A stretch of DNA of 64,000 nt from Micromonospora sp. NBC_01813 (GTDB taxonomy: Bacteria > Actinomycetota > Actinomycetes > Mycobacteriales > Micromonosporaceae). The notes below the pieces were generated by a model. The model did no database searches. It had not been told where the DNA came from and was given only the letters and a program-made list of their open reading frames with translations. Within the stretch, counting starts at the first letter, position 1; each line of letters starts with the position of its first letter. Location: positions 5,393,001-5,457,000 of the forward strand of contig NZ_CP109067.1 in the NCBI RefSeq assembly GCF_035917335.1, read 5' to 3'. The position numbers and the translations under genes are program-made. Shown here in pieces: positions 1 to 10,036 of this stretch.

Positions 1-1
1 G

Positions 2-1269
2 TACGGCTCGGCCCTGTTGCAGTTCGACGCCACCGACGAGCAGCGCTACCTGGACACCGCCCGGGAGCTGACAGTCGCCGTCATGGCCAGCCACATCAGC
101 CACATAGGGGTGCACGACCACGGCTTCAACAACGTCAGCACGTACGGCAACCTGTGGCGGTTGATGGCCGAAGGTCGGATCCCACACAACCGGGCCGAAC
201 GGGACTTCTACGAACTGGCCCTCAAGCTCACCGGGGCCGTGCAGGCCGCCCGGTGGCGGGACACCGCCGACGGCACCGGCTACATCTACTCCTTCAACGG
301 CCCGCAGTCGCTGTTCGTCGACACCATCCGCTCCTGCCGGGCGCTGGCCGTGTCGCATCTGCTCGGCCACGTCCTGATGGGGGAACAGGACGAACGGATC
401 TCGCTGCTCGGCCGACTCGTCGAACACGTCACCAACACCGCCCGGTACAACGTCTTCTACGGCGAAGGGCGCGACAGCTACGACATCCGGGGACGTACGG
501 CGCACGAGTCGATCTTCAACGTCAACGACGGCCGGTTCCGGTGCCCGAGCACCCAGCAGGGCTACTCGCCGTTCACCACCTGGACCCGTGGACTGGCCTG
601 GGCCATGGTCGGCTTCCCGGAGCAGTTGGAGTTCCTGACCGTGGTGCCGGACGCCGAGCTGGAGCCGTACGGCGGGCGGGCCGAGGTGACCGCGACGACG
701 CTCAAGGCCGCGACCGCCACCTGCGACTTCTACCTCGAACACACCCCGACCGACGGGATCCCGTACTGGGACACCGGAGCACCCGGGCTCACCGCGCTCG
801 GCGACTACCTGGACCGGCCGGCGGATCCGTACAACGATCATGAGCCGGTCGATTCGTCGGCGGCCTGCATCGGCGCGCAAGGGCTGCTGCGACTCGGCCG
901 GTATCTCACCGGGGTCGGCCAGGCCGAGGCAGGACAGCGCTACTGGCAGGCCGGCCTGACCGTCGCGGGGACGCTCTTCGACGAGCCGTACCTGAGCACC
1001 GACCCGCACCACCAGGGGTTGATCCTGCACTCGATCTATCACCGGCCCAACGGCTGGGACCACGTGCCGGCCGGCAGTTCGGTGCCGCACGGCGAGTCCA
1101 GCATGTGGGGCGACTACCACGCCCGGGAGCTGGCGCTCTACCTGCAGCGGGTGGCACGCGACGAACCCTACTACACGTTCTACGGCCCGCTGGGCACCGC
1201 GAGCGGTGCCGCTACCGGTGCGGCCAGCGGCTCAGCAACTGGCGGCGGCGCGGCCAGCGGCGGCGGACG

Positions 1270-1273
<4 letters not shown>
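2..1273 (+). CDS. GH88-like unsaturated glycuronyl hydrolase, 5' end outside window
   Basis: The reading frame is open from the first bases ([16 protein letters not shown]), so the start lies upstream and about 423 residues are visible. The fold-typical blocks of glycoside hydrolase family 88 are present: an Asp in [12 protein letters not shown], the stretch [18 protein letters not shown] followed by [13 protein letters not shown], and near the end YWDTGAPG and [19 protein letters not shown]. The family hydrates and cleaves the unsaturated uronic acid left by polysaccharide lyases. The last 25 or so residues are Gly/Ala/Ser-rich and look like a non-catalytic tail. The stop overlaps the next start by 4 bases (ATGA), so the two genes are translationally coupled. 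The exact substrate (glucuronyl or rhamnogalacturonyl) cannot be told. Confidence 0.75.
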
Positions 1274-2052
<779 letters not shown>

Positions 2053-2143
2053 CGCCCGCGGGCCCCTTACGGGTACGACGTGGGGGACCTGCCGGGGACG
2101 TGCCCGGATGCCTCTGCGCCTACCCGACCGACAGGATCGACGG

Positions 2144-2740
2144 ATGGACCTCGACCTGCTCGGCTGGCTGGCGCTGGGTGCCGGTTGGCTGATCGCCGCG
2201 CTGATCGCTGACGCCCTGCCGGCTGCGGACGACCCGGCTCGACTTCGCCGTCGGGTCACCGGGCTGCTCACCCTGGTCGTGGTCGGGCTGGCCGGCACAG
2301 TTGCCATGATCGGCTGGGGCCGCGCCGGCACCGCCGACGCGGTGGCGGCGCTCGCCGTCGCCGTCCTGGCCGTCGGCCCGGCGCTGGCCGTCGCCGTGCT
2401 GGCCGTACCGAGGCTGCGCCGGTTGCGCGCCGGCTCGGCAACCTTCCGCACGGCACCCGCCGCGCCGACTCCGCCCGGCCTTCGTGCCGACGCGGCGCAT
2501 CCGCTGCTGGCACTGCCGATGCAGGTGGCAGCGGTGGCGCTGCTGCCGGTCGGGGTGCAGGCCGCCGACATTGGTCCGGTCCTGGGCGCCGGGACCGCCG
2601 GGCTGGTGTCGACGGCGGCGGTGGTGCTGCTCGTCGCGACAGGTGTACGTCATGCGCTGCGCCACAGCCGGCTGGCCGAGCGGGCAGTGACGGGACGGGT
2701 GCGCTGGTCCCCGGTCCGCGTCGGTTCGTATCCGCGTTGA
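2144..2740 (+). CDS. Small integral membrane protein, unknown function
   Basis: A 198-residue protein starting MDLDLLGWLALGAGW. The frame is open further upstream, and an ATG at 2108 is the alternative start. Five hydrophobic segments are visible, at about residues 4-25, 45-62, 67-90, 120-140 and 150-170, separated by short Arg-rich loops, so it is an inner-membrane protein. No family motif is recognised. It lies 91 bases after the SDR in the same direction and is followed by a strong convergent terminator. It may be the last gene of that operon, with no functional link evident. Confidence 0.6.
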   Translation: MDLDLLGWLALGAGWLIAALIADALPAADDPARLRRRVTGLLTLVVVGLAGTVAMIGWGRAGTADAVAALAVAVLAVGPALAVAVLAVPRLRRLRAGSATFRTAPAAPTPPGLRADAAHPLLALPMQVAAVALLPVGVQAADIGPVLGAGTAGLVSTAAVVLLVATGVRHALRHSRLAERAVTGRVRWSPVRVGSYPR

Positions 2741-2783
2741 TCGGCGATGCCTGCGATACATCGACGGGGGCAGGCATGCGTTT

Positions 2784-2825
2784 CCGACGAACAGGACCGG
2801 CGGTTCCGCCGGTCCTGTTCGTCGG
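2784..2825. terminator. Perfect 20-bp hairpin between convergent genes
   Basis: The left arm (2784-2803) and right arm (2806-2825) are exact reverse complements around a 2-base centre. It separates the plus-strand membrane protein from the minus-strand DUF397 gene and can serve as a bidirectional terminator. There is no U-run, as is common in high-GC actinomycetes. Confidence 0.85.
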
Positions 2826-2842
2826 GTCAGGTCGACCGGACC

Positions 2843-3070
2843 TCAGTCCAGGTCGAACTCGCCGTCGCGCGCGCCGCCGAGAAACGCGTCCCACTCGTCG
2901 GCGGTGAAGACCAGGGCCGGCCCGGTCGGGTTCTTCGAGTCGCGTACCGCGATGGCCTGGTCGACGAAGGCGACCTCCACGCAGTTGTCGCAGTTCGGCC
3001 CGCTACGCGAGCTCTTTCGCCAGGCAGCCCGGGTGAGGTCTACCCGGAGTCCCTTAACCTCGATGTCCAC
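2843..3070 (-). CDS. DUF397 family protein
   Basis: A 75-residue protein with the DUF397 hallmarks: TRAAWRKSSRSGPNCDNCVEVAF at the N-terminal half (the W-x-KSS-x-S block and the Cys pair), VRDSKNPTGPALVF and a final WDAFLGGARDGEFD. The start is GTG at 3070 and overlaps the end of the upstream XRE gene by 31 bases, so the pair is co-transcribed and probably coupled. In actinomycetes this pair is common and resembles an effector with its regulator (BldB/WhiJ-type context). The biochemical activity of DUF397 is not known. Confidence 0.9.
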   Translation of the reverse strand: MDIEVKGLRVDLTRAAWRKSSRSGPNCDNCVEVAFVDQAIAVRDSKNPTGPALVFTADEWDAFLGGARDGEFDLD

Positions 3071-3915
3071 AGTGGCTCCTTAGCACGTTTAGCGATCATG
3101 GCGACGGACTCCTCTGGCGGGAGCGCCGCCGCCCGTATGTGATCGAAAATAAAGATGTACTTGCGTAGCTCTTCAGATTTCTCGAGGAAGAGCCCACCGG
3201 TGGCGTTCTCGGCGTAGACCACATCCGCGTCGCTCGGCTCCGGGAAGTCGAGGATCGTGAACGTTCCGTCCATGCCCGCGTGCGATCCCACCTCGAACGG
3301 TAGGACCTGCAGCGTGACGTTCGGCATGTCCGCCGCTTCGACGAGGCGCAGGAGCTGTGCGCGCATGACCGCGTCGCCGCCGACCGGTCGACTCAGCACC
3401 GCTTCATCGAGCACCGCCCATACATCGATCTGATCTTCCTGAGTCAGTAACGACTGACGCCTCAGTCGGACATGGACGCGGTGGTCGACTTCTTCGTCGG
3501 TGATGTCGGGACGGGCCGCCCGGATCATCGCCTGGGCATAGTCGGCCGTCTGCAGCAGCCCTGGCACGACCTGCTGCTCGTACGCGCGGACCGACCGGGC
3601 AGCGGCCTCGAAACCGACATAGGCGCCGGTGAGCACCGTCGAGTACGGATGCCACCAGCCCTTCTGCCGCGCCTCCCGGGCAATCTGCACCAGCTCGTCG
3701 GCCTCGGTGCCGGTCACGCCGTAGATCTCCAGCATGTCCCGGACATCGCGGGGAGTCGCGGTGGTGTGCCCGGTCTCGATCCGGGAAACCTTCGAAGCGG
3801 AGCACTCCAGACGCTCCGCAACCACATCGATCGTGACACCTGCGGCGTCCCGCCGCCGGCGCAACTCGGCGCCGAGACGGCGGCGCCGGACAGTCGGACT
3901 TCGGCGCTCGGTCAC
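3040..3915 (-). CDS. XRE-family HTH regulator with DUF5753 domain
   Basis: A 291-residue DNA-binding protein. The helix-turn-helix is at about residues 12-70 (LGAELRRRRDAAGVTIDVVA, then CSASKVSRIETGH). The remainder is a DUF5753 domain, with QKGWWHPYS, YEQQVVPGLLQTADYA, RLRRQSLLT and VLPFEVGSHAGMDGTF all seen in order. It is paired with the downstream DUF397 gene, a WhiJ-like arrangement, and probably represses a promoter near its partner. Immediately upstream is a 425-base region without genes that should hold its promoter. Confidence 0.9.
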   Translation of the reverse strand: MTERRSPTVRRRRLGAELRRRRDAAGVTIDVVAERLECSASKVSRIETGHTTATPRDVRDMLEIYGVTGTEADELVQIAREARQKGWWHPYSTVLTGAYVGFEAAARSVRAYEQQVVPGLLQTADYAQAMIRAARPDITDEEVDHRVHVRLRRQSLLTQEDQIDVWAVLDEAVLSRPVGGDAVMRAQLLRLVEAADMPNVTLQVLPFEVGSHAGMDGTFTILDFPEPSDADVVYAENATGGLFLEKSEELRKYIFIFDHIRAAALPPEESVAMIAKRAKEPLWTSRLRDSG

Positions 3916-4340
3916 CGGTCACCTCCGGACAGGGGTGTAGGGGCTGTCGGCGGACCCCGCTCGCACAGTCGAGGGGCGACGATCAATCGTCGCGAGCGGT
4001 CGTACGCGGCGGGAAGGCCGCCGACGCTGAGAAGAAGCCTGTTCAGTCTGCCGCGCGTACACGAAGGACTTCAAGCAGCAATCTCACGAGTGATTCTCGC
4101 ACTACGCCGGTCCCACTCTGCAACTTGCATTGATCGCGACTGTGGTGCACCCTTTCCGTAGGCCCTACGTCACTCAGCGTCTACACAAGATCGTACCGTC
4201 GCGGTTGCGCCGTGCCGCGACAGTGCACCCTGCCAGCACATCTGCGCCGGGCATCCGTCCGACCGGGTTCTCCCCAGACCGGACGCGACTCCCGCGCCTG
4301 TTCACCGTGCCTGGCGTCAATCCGACAACGGCAGCTCGGA
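3916..4340. other. Intergenic region between divergent genes
   Basis: About 425 bases upstream of both the XRE/DUF5753 gene (minus) and the small protein at 4341 (plus). Short open frames cross it, but none has a ribosome binding site or a recognisable product. It presumably holds two promoters. No clear palindrome was seen. Confidence 0.5.
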
Positions 4341-4640
4341 ATGGGAGTCGCGGTGCTACTGCCCCGATCAGGAGATGTCCTCCACGTGACCCGTGCGGCA
4401 AGTGTGCAGTTCCTCCAGCCGCTTCTCTTCCGAGTGATCCGCGTCCACGACTGGCAGACGTACCAGGGCTGGGTCTGGCTCGATGGTTACGAACTGAACG
4501 CCGCCGGCGAGGCCGTCGATCGTCGATCCATATTCGTCCAGATCAACGGCCTGCGCCGACTGCGGGTAGTGGCCGACCTACCGGGTCGGTCAGCCACCCA
4601 ACGCCCGCCGGTACAGGTGATGTCCGCACGGGCGAGCTGA
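4341..4640 (+). CDS. Conserved actinobacterial hypothetical protein
   Basis: A 99-residue protein. I chose the ATG at 4341 because the coding character and the family-like sequence (QFLQPLLFRVIRVHDWQTY, QGWVWLDGYEL, then DRRSIFVQINGLRRL) begin only after it. The frame is open back to 4212, but that part is unlike a protein. The Trp-rich block WQTYQGWVWLDGYEL resembles a small conserved family I associate with Micromonosporaceae, with no assigned function. No signal peptide or membrane segment is present. It is convergent with the PASTA gene, 12 bases away. Confidence 0.55.
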   Translation: MGVAVLLPRSGDVLHVTRAASVQFLQPLLFRVIRVHDWQTYQGWVWLDGYELNAAGEAVDRRSIFVQINGLRRLRVVADLPGRSATQRPPVQVMSARAS

Positions 4641-4652
4641 CCGCCACCGCGC

Positions 4653-5549
4653 TCAGTCGTCGTCGCCGTCCGTCGGCTCGCCGGTCGGTTCCGCCGAGTC
4701 AGTCGGTTCCGGCGACTGACCGCTACCCGCGTCGGCCACGACCAGCAGGATCTCGGTACCGGGCTCGACCTGCGTGCCCGCCGGCGGATCGGTCTCGATG
4801 ACAGTGCCGGCCGGCTGATCCGATGGCTGCAGTTGAAGCCGATAGACCAGGTCGAGGTCGTCGAGCGCGGACCGCGCCTGGGCCTCCGACAAACCCGTGA
4901 GCTGCGGTACGGGGACCGTCGTCGCCTCGGTGGGCTGTTCCTCGGTGGGTTCCGGGGCCGGCGGCTCGTCGGTCTCCGGTTGGTCGGTCTGCGGTTGCGT
5001 CGGCGCCGCGCTGGCGGTCGGCACCGGGTCCCGGTCGGGTGCGTCGTCGTCCGGGTTCTGCTGGTCGCCCAGCGAGCTGGCCCACCAGATCAACACCCCG
5101 ACGAGCGCGACCAGCAGCAGCACCAGCACCCCGATCAGGATCGGCAGCCACCACGGCCGGCCGGTCGTGCCGGGCTGGCCCGGCCGGTCCCAACCCTCGG
5201 CTTCGGGCTGACCCGACCAACCGCCCGAGCCACCGCCACCGCCACCGCTCGGGCGTACCGGCACACCGGCCCGCCCGGACCAGGCCGGCTCCCGGGGCCC
5301 GCCGGTCTCACTCGTCGGATACTGCGACGTCGCGCCACCCGGGGGCGAGACCGGGGCGGTCGGCTGAGCCGGCGGCGCACCACCGGGCGGCTGAGCCGAC
5401 GTCGGATCAACTGGCGGCTGCTCCGGACCGGTCGGCTGGCCGGCGCGGGTCCCCCACGGATCGACCGGTCGGGGCAGCTGACTCGTGTAGTCCCCGACCT
5501 CGCGCCTCGCCGAGCCGTCATCCAACGGATCTTTCGGTCTGTCGGCCAT
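4653..5549 (-). CDS. Single-pass membrane protein with a C-terminal PASTA domain
   Basis: A 298-residue protein starting MADRPKDPLDDGSARREVGDY, with a GAGAGGAC ribosome site upstream. Residues 1-125 are Pro/Gly-rich and disordered. A membrane helix follows (WWLPILIGVLVLLLVALVG), then an Asp/Pro/Thr/Glu-rich extracellular linker. One PASTA domain lies at about residues 205-275 (VPQLTGLSEAQARSALDDLD through DPPAGTQVEPGTEILLVV). PASTA domains bind muropeptides or beta-lactams and are usually attached to Ser/Thr kinases. Here no kinase domain precedes it, so it may be an accessory cell-wall sensor. Confidence 0.8.
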   Translation of the reverse strand: MADRPKDPLDDGSARREVGDYTSQLPRPVDPWGTRAGQPTGPEQPPVDPTSAQPPGGAPPAQPTAPVSPPGGATSQYPTSETGGPREPAWSGRAGVPVRPSGGGGGGSGGWSGQPEAEGWDRPGQPGTTGRPWWLPILIGVLVLLLVALVGVLIWWASSLGDQQNPDDDAPDRDPVPTASAAPTQPQTDQPETDEPPAPEPTEEQPTEATTVPVPQLTGLSEAQARSALDDLDLVYRLQLQPSDQPAGTVIETDPPAGTQVEPGTEILLVVADAGSGQSPEPTDSAEPTGEPTDGDDD

Positions 5550-5676
5550 GGCCCGTCCTCTCCGTACCAACCGGCGTGACATTCGGTAGGGGCTCAAGAT
5601 ATCCAGCCGGGGAGCGCCCGGCGTCGCCGACGCCCGCGAGTCGCCCCGCGCCGCCCCGACCGCTACAGTGCCCGGC

Positions 5677-6858
5677 ATGGCCGTACGAGGCTGGGGAAGA
5701 TCGGTCGCGACGGCGACTGGCATAGCTGCCGGCGTGGGCGCCGCGCAGCTCGGCCTGGGCTATGGCCTGGGCATTGTCGCGTGGCTACCCTCCGTGGACA
5801 GCGGAGGTGAGGCCGCCTGGGTAGCCAGCCTTGCCTGGGCCACCTGGATCGCGGCGACGTCGGTGGTCCTCGGGGCGGTCGTCGCCGACCGGCTCGCACC
5901 AACGAGTTCCGAGGCGGTCACTACGAGTGACTCCAGTTGGCAACCGGAGAACCTGATCACCGCCAGCCTGTGGCGGATCGCACTCGCCGCGGCGGCGGCG
6001 ATCGGCGGAATGCTCACGGTGGCGTTGATCGCCGTCCCGGCCCGTGGTGCGGCCCGGGCCGACACCTTCTCGCCCCAGACCATCGCCGCCGGGTACGCGA
6101 TGGTCGGCGCGGTCGTCGGGCTGTTCATGGCGATCTGGGCGGTCGCCTCCCGGGCAGCGGCGAACAACGCGATCGCGACCGTCGGCTGGCTCTGGCTGCT
6201 CGCCGTGATAGCCGTGATCGACTCGGTCATCTCCGGTCCCGGTCTGACCAGCGCCCAGCTGGGGGTCTGGCAGATAACCGCAGACAGCGAGCGCTACTGG
6301 TTCCGCAACATCTACTGGCCCGGCGCGACCCTGTCCCTCGGGTCGGCGTTCATCATCGGCGCGTTCTCGGCCTGGCCGGCGGCTCGTGACGCCCGCCGCC
6401 GGGTGGGCGCGGCGATCTCCGGCGGGGTCGGCCCGGTCCTGATCGCCGCCGCGTACTTCCTGGCCGCGCCCCGGCTGGTCGGCCCGCGCGCGGAGCAACT
6501 GTCGGCGCATCTTCTCGCGCCGTACGCGGTGATCGCCGGCTTGGCCGGGTCGGTTCTGGTGACCGCGATCGCGCAGCGGCTGGAGGTCTCCCGGCGGCAT
6601 CGCGACCAGATCTCAAGCGACGACACCGGGGCCGACGCTGGGGACGCCAGCCCGGCGGCGGAGCCCGCTGGCGGGACCGCCGGCAACGGCAACGGCAGCG
6701 ATGTGGCCGTGCCGAGCCAGCCGACCGCCGGTTCCGGCGCGGACGCACCGGCCCGTGGCACGGCCGCGGTCGCCGGCACTCGTGGCACGGCTGCGGTCGC
6801 CCGCAGCGGCCGGGCCAAGGCCAAGCCGCCGAAGTCCGGCGGCACCGCCGGCGCCTGA
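5677..6858 (+). CDS. Polytopic membrane protein, unknown function
   Basis: A 393-residue protein. The ATG at 5677 is preferred, and a GTG three codons earlier is possible. About eight hydrophobic helices span residues 10-310, for example GLGYGLGIVAWL, IAATSVVLGAVVADRLA, LTVALIAVPARG, MVGAVVGLFMAIWAVASRAA and VIAGLAGSVLVTAIA. The last 80 residues are a Gly/Ala/Asp-rich, probably cytoplasmic disordered tail ending in Lys/Pro-rich AKAKPPKSGG. It is divergent from the PASTA gene, with starts 127 bases apart, so the two may share regulation and both act at the envelope. No family was recognised. Confidence 0.65.
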   Translation: MAVRGWGRSVATATGIAAGVGAAQLGLGYGLGIVAWLPSVDSGGEAAWVASLAWATWIAATSVVLGAVVADRLAPTSSEAVTTSDSSWQPENLITASLWRIALAAAAAIGGMLTVALIAVPARGAARADTFSPQTIAAGYAMVGAVVGLFMAIWAVASRAAANNAIATVGWLWLLAVIAVIDSVISGPGLTSAQLGVWQITADSERYWFRNIYWPGATLSLGSAFIIGAFSAWPAARDARRRVGAAISGGVGPVLIAAAYFLAAPRLVGPRAEQLSAHLLAPYAVIAGLAGSVLVTAIAQRLEVSRRHRDQISSDDTGADAGDASPAAEPAGGTAGNGNGSDVAVPSQPTAGSGADAPARGTAAVAGTRGTAAVARSGRAKAKPPKSGGTAGA

Positions 6859-6869
6859 CACCGGCACGC

Positions 6870-8351
6870 TCAGCCGACCGGCCAGGTGTGCACCGGCTCG
6901 TTGCTGCGTTGCAGTTCGGCGTAGCGCTGCAGCATGTGATGCAGCGCGTCGGGTCGGGCCATCCCCAGCTCCCGCTCGGCACGCCAGACCGACTCGGTCT
7001 GCCAGACCGCCCCGTTGCGGCCGGTCCGGCAGCGTTGTTCGATGATGCCGAGCAGCCGGTCGCGTTGGGCGGGGGCGACCCCGAAGCGGTCCAGACCGGC
7101 GTACGCCTTGGGCAACAGGACGTCCAGGACGAGCTCGGTGACCGCGATCTCGCCGAACTGCGGCCAGTGGATCTGCGCCGTGATGCCGCGTCGGGCCGCC
7201 TGATGGAAGTTCTCCTCGGCAGCGCCGAAGGTCAGTTGGCTCCAGACCGGTCGGTCGGCCTCGGCGAGTTCCCGGGCCAGCCCGAAGTAGAAGGCGGCGT
7301 TGGCGAGCATGTCGACCACGGTCGGACCGGCGGGCAGCACCCGGTTCTCCACCCGTAGGTGCGGTCGGCCGTGCATGATGTCGTACACCGGGCGGTTCCA
7401 CCGGTAGACCGTGCCGTTGTGCAGCCGTAGCTCGCTGAGCTCGGGCACCCCGCCGCTTTGCAGGACCTCGACCGGGTCCTCGTCGGCACAGATCGGCAGC
7501 AGCGGCGGGAAGTAGCGGACGTTCTCCTCGAACAGGTCGAAGATCGAGGTGATCCAGCGCTCACCGAACCACACCCTCGGCCGTACGCCCTGCGCCTTCA
7601 GCTCGTCCGGGCGGGTGTCGGTGGCCTGTTCGAACAGCACGATCCGGGTCTCGGCCCAGAGCTGCTTGCTGTAGAAGAACGGCGCGTTGGCACCGAGCGC
7701 CACCTGGACCGCGGCGATGGCCTGCGACGCGTTCCAGTAGTTCGCGAAGGTGTCCGGGGAGACCTGCAGGTGGAACTGGACGCTGGTGCAGCCGGCCTCG
7801 GGCGCGATCGAGTCGGTGTACGTCTGGAGCCGCTCGACGCCGCGGATGTCCAGCCGGATGTCCTCGCCCCGGGCGGCGACGATCTGCTCGTTGAGTACCC
7901 GGTAGCGCCCGGTGGTGGAGATGTTGTTCAGCACCAGGTGTTGTGCGGTCAGGGTGGGCAGGATGCCGATCAGGATGATCGCGGCGTCTGCCTTGGCCGC
8001 CCGGTCACCGGCCCGGGCGAGACTCGCCTGCAGATCGGCCTCGTAGTCGGCGAAGCCGTCCGCCTCGATCAGTCGGGGCCGGGCGTTGAGCTCAAGGTTG
8101 AATTGTCCGAGTTCAGTCTGGAACGTAGGGTCTGCCAGGTTGGCGAGAATTTCTGCGTTGCGCATGGCTGGCTCCGCGTACGGGTCCACCAGGTTCAACT
8201 CGATCTCGAGCCCGGTCGTCGGCCGGTCGGCGTCGAACTTGAAGTCGTCGAGCATCAGCGCGAAGACGTCGAGGCAGCGGCGGACCTTCTGCCGGTACCG
8301 GATGCGATCTTCGCGGGTGAACGATGCGCGCGATGCGACATCCCTGCCCAT
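6870..8351 (-). CDS. Glutamate--cysteine ligase family protein
   Basis: A 493-residue protein starting MGRDVASRASF after a GGGAGGGC ribosome site. It belongs to the large actinobacterial glutamate-cysteine ligase-like family. Blocks such as TGLEIELNLVD, DPTFQTELGQFNLELN, CTSVQFHLQVSP, RVWFGERWITSIFDLFEENV and LHNGTVYRWNRPVYD are seen in order and carry the Glu/His residues expected for ATP/metal binding in this fold. Most actinomycetes use mycothiol rather than glutathione, so the true product may be gamma-glutamylcysteine for another thiol or another gamma-glutamyl amide. It stands alone between convergent and co-directional neighbours. Confidence 0.8.
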   Translation of the reverse strand: MGRDVASRASFTREDRIRYRQKVRRCLDVFALMLDDFKFDADRPTTGLEIELNLVDPYAEPAMRNAEILANLADPTFQTELGQFNLELNARPRLIEADGFADYEADLQASLARAGDRAAKADAAIILIGILPTLTAQHLVLNNISTTGRYRVLNEQIVAARGEDIRLDIRGVERLQTYTDSIAPEAGCTSVQFHLQVSPDTFANYWNASQAIAAVQVALGANAPFFYSKQLWAETRIVLFEQATDTRPDELKAQGVRPRVWFGERWITSIFDLFEENVRYFPPLLPICADEDPVEVLQSGGVPELSELRLHNGTVYRWNRPVYDIMHGRPHLRVENRVLPAGPTVVDMLANAAFYFGLARELAEADRPVWSQLTFGAAEENFHQAARRGITAQIHWPQFGEIAVTELVLDVLLPKAYAGLDRFGVAPAQRDRLLGIIEQRCRTGRNGAVWQTESVWRAERELGMARPDALHHMLQRYAELQRSNEPVHTWPVG

Positions 8352-8573
8352 ATTGCCCTCCCCGGCGCATCGGAACCACTCACCGCCCGCTCGCTGGCCG
8401 AGCGGCGCGGCGAAGCCGTTCCGACTGTGTGTGCTGCAACCCTGCTCGACCGCGACTGCCGTCGGCTCCCCCCCGGCCGGGACAGGCGTTGATCGCCCCA
8501 AAGTGAGCGGATCGAAGCGCTCGGTTTCACCTTTTCACATCCGACGGGCGTCTTCTACTGGGCTTATCACAGA

Positions 8574-8616
8574 CAGCGGCACCCCGGTCACCAGAAAGGT
8601 GGCCGGGGTGCCGCTG
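8574..8616 (-). terminator. 19-bp hairpin terminator after the YceI gene
   Basis: The arms 8574-8592 and 8598-8616 pair with a single G-U wobble around the loop AGAAA. It begins 14 bases past the stop of the minus-strand YceI gene, a classical intrinsic terminator position. Confidence 0.85.
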
Positions 8617-8630
8617 GAGGTTCCGTGGGG

Positions 8631-9206
8631 TCAGGCCTGACGGATGGCCTCGCCCTCGATCTCGATCTTGATCTTCTTGCCGACGAGTACGCCGCCCGTC
8701 TCCAGCGCGACGTTCCAGGTCAGGCCGAACTCCTCGCGGTCGATCTCGGTCGTGGCGGTGAAACCGAAGATGTCCTGCCCGAACGGGCTGCGCCCGGCGC
8801 CCTCGAACTCGACGGTCAGCTCGATCGGCTTGGTGACGTCCTTGACGGTCAACTCGCCGGCGAGGACGAACTCGTTGCCGTTGACCGAGGTGATCCCGGT
8901 GCTGCGGAACTCCAGGGTGGTGAACTTCTCGACGTCGAGGAAGTCCCCGCTGCGCAGGTGGCCATCGCGGTCGGCCTGCCCGGTGGTGATGCTGGCGGTC
9001 TGCAGTACCGCGGTGACCGAGGACTGCAGCGGGTCCTCGGCGACGGTGATGGTCGCGGTCGCCTCGGCGAACTCACCGCGCACCTTGCTGACCATCATGT
9101 GCCGGGCGACGAAGCCGACCCGCTTGTGCGCCTGGTCGAGCTCGTAGGTCCCGGCGGTGGGGATGACGATGCCGTTCCACTCACGGGTGTTCTGGTCGGT
9201 GCTCAT
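8631..9206 (-). CDS. YceI family lipid-binding protein
   Basis: A 191-residue protein starting MSTDQNTREWNG. It carries the YceI fold signature: GTYELDQAHKRVGFVARHMM, then VRGEFAEATATI, TLEFRSTGI, VKDVTKPIELTVEFEG and FGFTATTEIDREEFGL. The family forms lipocalin-like barrels that bind isoprenoid-type lipids. No signal peptide is seen, so this copy is probably cytoplasmic, like many actinobacterial ones. It is divergent from a MarR-type regulator with 100 bases between starts, which suggests MarR control. A strong hairpin follows it. Confidence 0.9.
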   Translation of the reverse strand: MSTDQNTREWNGIVIPTAGTYELDQAHKRVGFVARHMMVSKVRGEFAEATATITVAEDPLQSSVTAVLQTASITTGQADRDGHLRSGDFLDVEKFTTLEFRSTGITSVNGNEFVLAGELTVKDVTKPIELTVEFEGAGRSPFGQDIFGFTATTEIDREEFGLTWNVALETGGVLVGKKIKIEIEGEAIRQA

Positions 9207-9257
9207 GGCTGCTGCCTCTCGGACACGAGGTTGAAGGGTGAACGTGTGCTGCAGCAA

Positions 9258-9267
9258 TAGTAGACTA
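9258..9267. promoter_or_regulatory. Candidate MarR operator between yceI and marR-type genes
   Basis: TAGT-AG-ACTA is a small inverted repeat in the AT-rich 100-base gap between the divergent YceI and MarR genes. MarR proteins usually bind such repeats in shared promoters. The assignment rests on position and symmetry only. Confidence 0.35.
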
Positions 9268-9306
9268 AGCAATATTCCTCATGTCAAGCACTGGTACGAT
9301 GACCAG

Positions 9307-9798
9307 GTGACCGAGAACCTCGCCGACGATCCGCGGATCACCGCGATCGGGCTCCTCTTCGAAGTACACGCCGGCCTGTCGGCCCGCTTCGCGACGCAAC
9401 TCGAGGAGCAGGGCCTGTCGGCGGTCGAGTTCGAGGTGCTGATGCGCCTACGTCGCTCGCCCAGCCACCAACTCCGGATGACCGATCTCGCCGCTCAGGT
9501 CACCCTGTCCACCAGCGGCGCCACCCGGGTGGTCGACCGGATGGTGCGCGACGGGTTGGTGTGCCGCCGAGCCTGCCCGACCGACCGACGCAGCTCCTAC
9601 GCCGTACTGACCCGGGCCGGCCAGCAGCGGCTCGACGAGACACTGCCCCGACACCTGCGGTTGATCGAGCACTGGTTCACCGGTCAGCTCGATCCCGCGG
9701 AACTCACCGCCTTTCTCGACACCCTCCGACGACTGCGCGACGCGGTGCATCCGGGAGCGACCGCCGGCAGTGACGGCGCGATGGCTCACGGCAGCTGA
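9307..9798 (+). CDS. MarR family transcriptional regulator
   Basis: A 163-residue winged-helix protein. The GTG at 9307 gives the normal family length, and frames further upstream run through the promoter region. The DNA-binding region is at about residues 55-105 (QLRMTDLAAQVTLSTSGATR, VVDRMVRDGLVCRRACPTDR), with the DRR-type wing motif. Terminal helices (LFEVHAGLSARFATQLEE, and the C-terminal HLRLIEHWFTG) would form the dimer. It probably represses itself and the divergent YceI gene in response to a small ligand. Confidence 0.9.
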   Translation: MTENLADDPRITAIGLLFEVHAGLSARFATQLEEQGLSAVEFEVLMRLRRSPSHQLRMTDLAAQVTLSTSGATRVVDRMVRDGLVCRRACPTDRRSSYAVLTRAGQQRLDETLPRHLRLIEHWFTGQLDPAELTAFLDTLRRLRDAVHPGATAGSDGAMAHGS

Positions 9799-9992
9799 GG
9801 CCGTCGGACACCGGCAGAACAACCGGCAGAAATCAACGCCGACCAGGGCGATAAGCGGACATAAGCCGCAATCAGCTCGGATGATCCAGATAACGTACTG
9901 ACCGCCGGGACTTAACGGGGGGTGCGGCGCGAACGTCCGGAGAGCCGATCCAGGCGCCAGTGGCGGCTCCGCGCCAACCCGGGGGGCGTGTC

Positions 9993-10032
9993 GACGTCCG
10001 GCGGGTGATCTCCGCGATCCCCGCCGGGCGTC
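9993..10032 (-). terminator. Hairpin terminator after the HTH-NTPase gene
   Basis: The arms 9993-10005 and 10020-10032 form a 13-bp stem with one G-U pair and a 14-base loop, starting 4 bases beyond the stop of the minus-strand gene. Confidence 0.6.
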
Positions 10033-10036
10033 CGCG

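Noticed and set aside
7458-8492. Plus-strand frame opposite the glutamate-cysteine ligase-like gene
   Set aside because: Antisense shadow, with no family motif and a composition set by the opposite strand's third positions.
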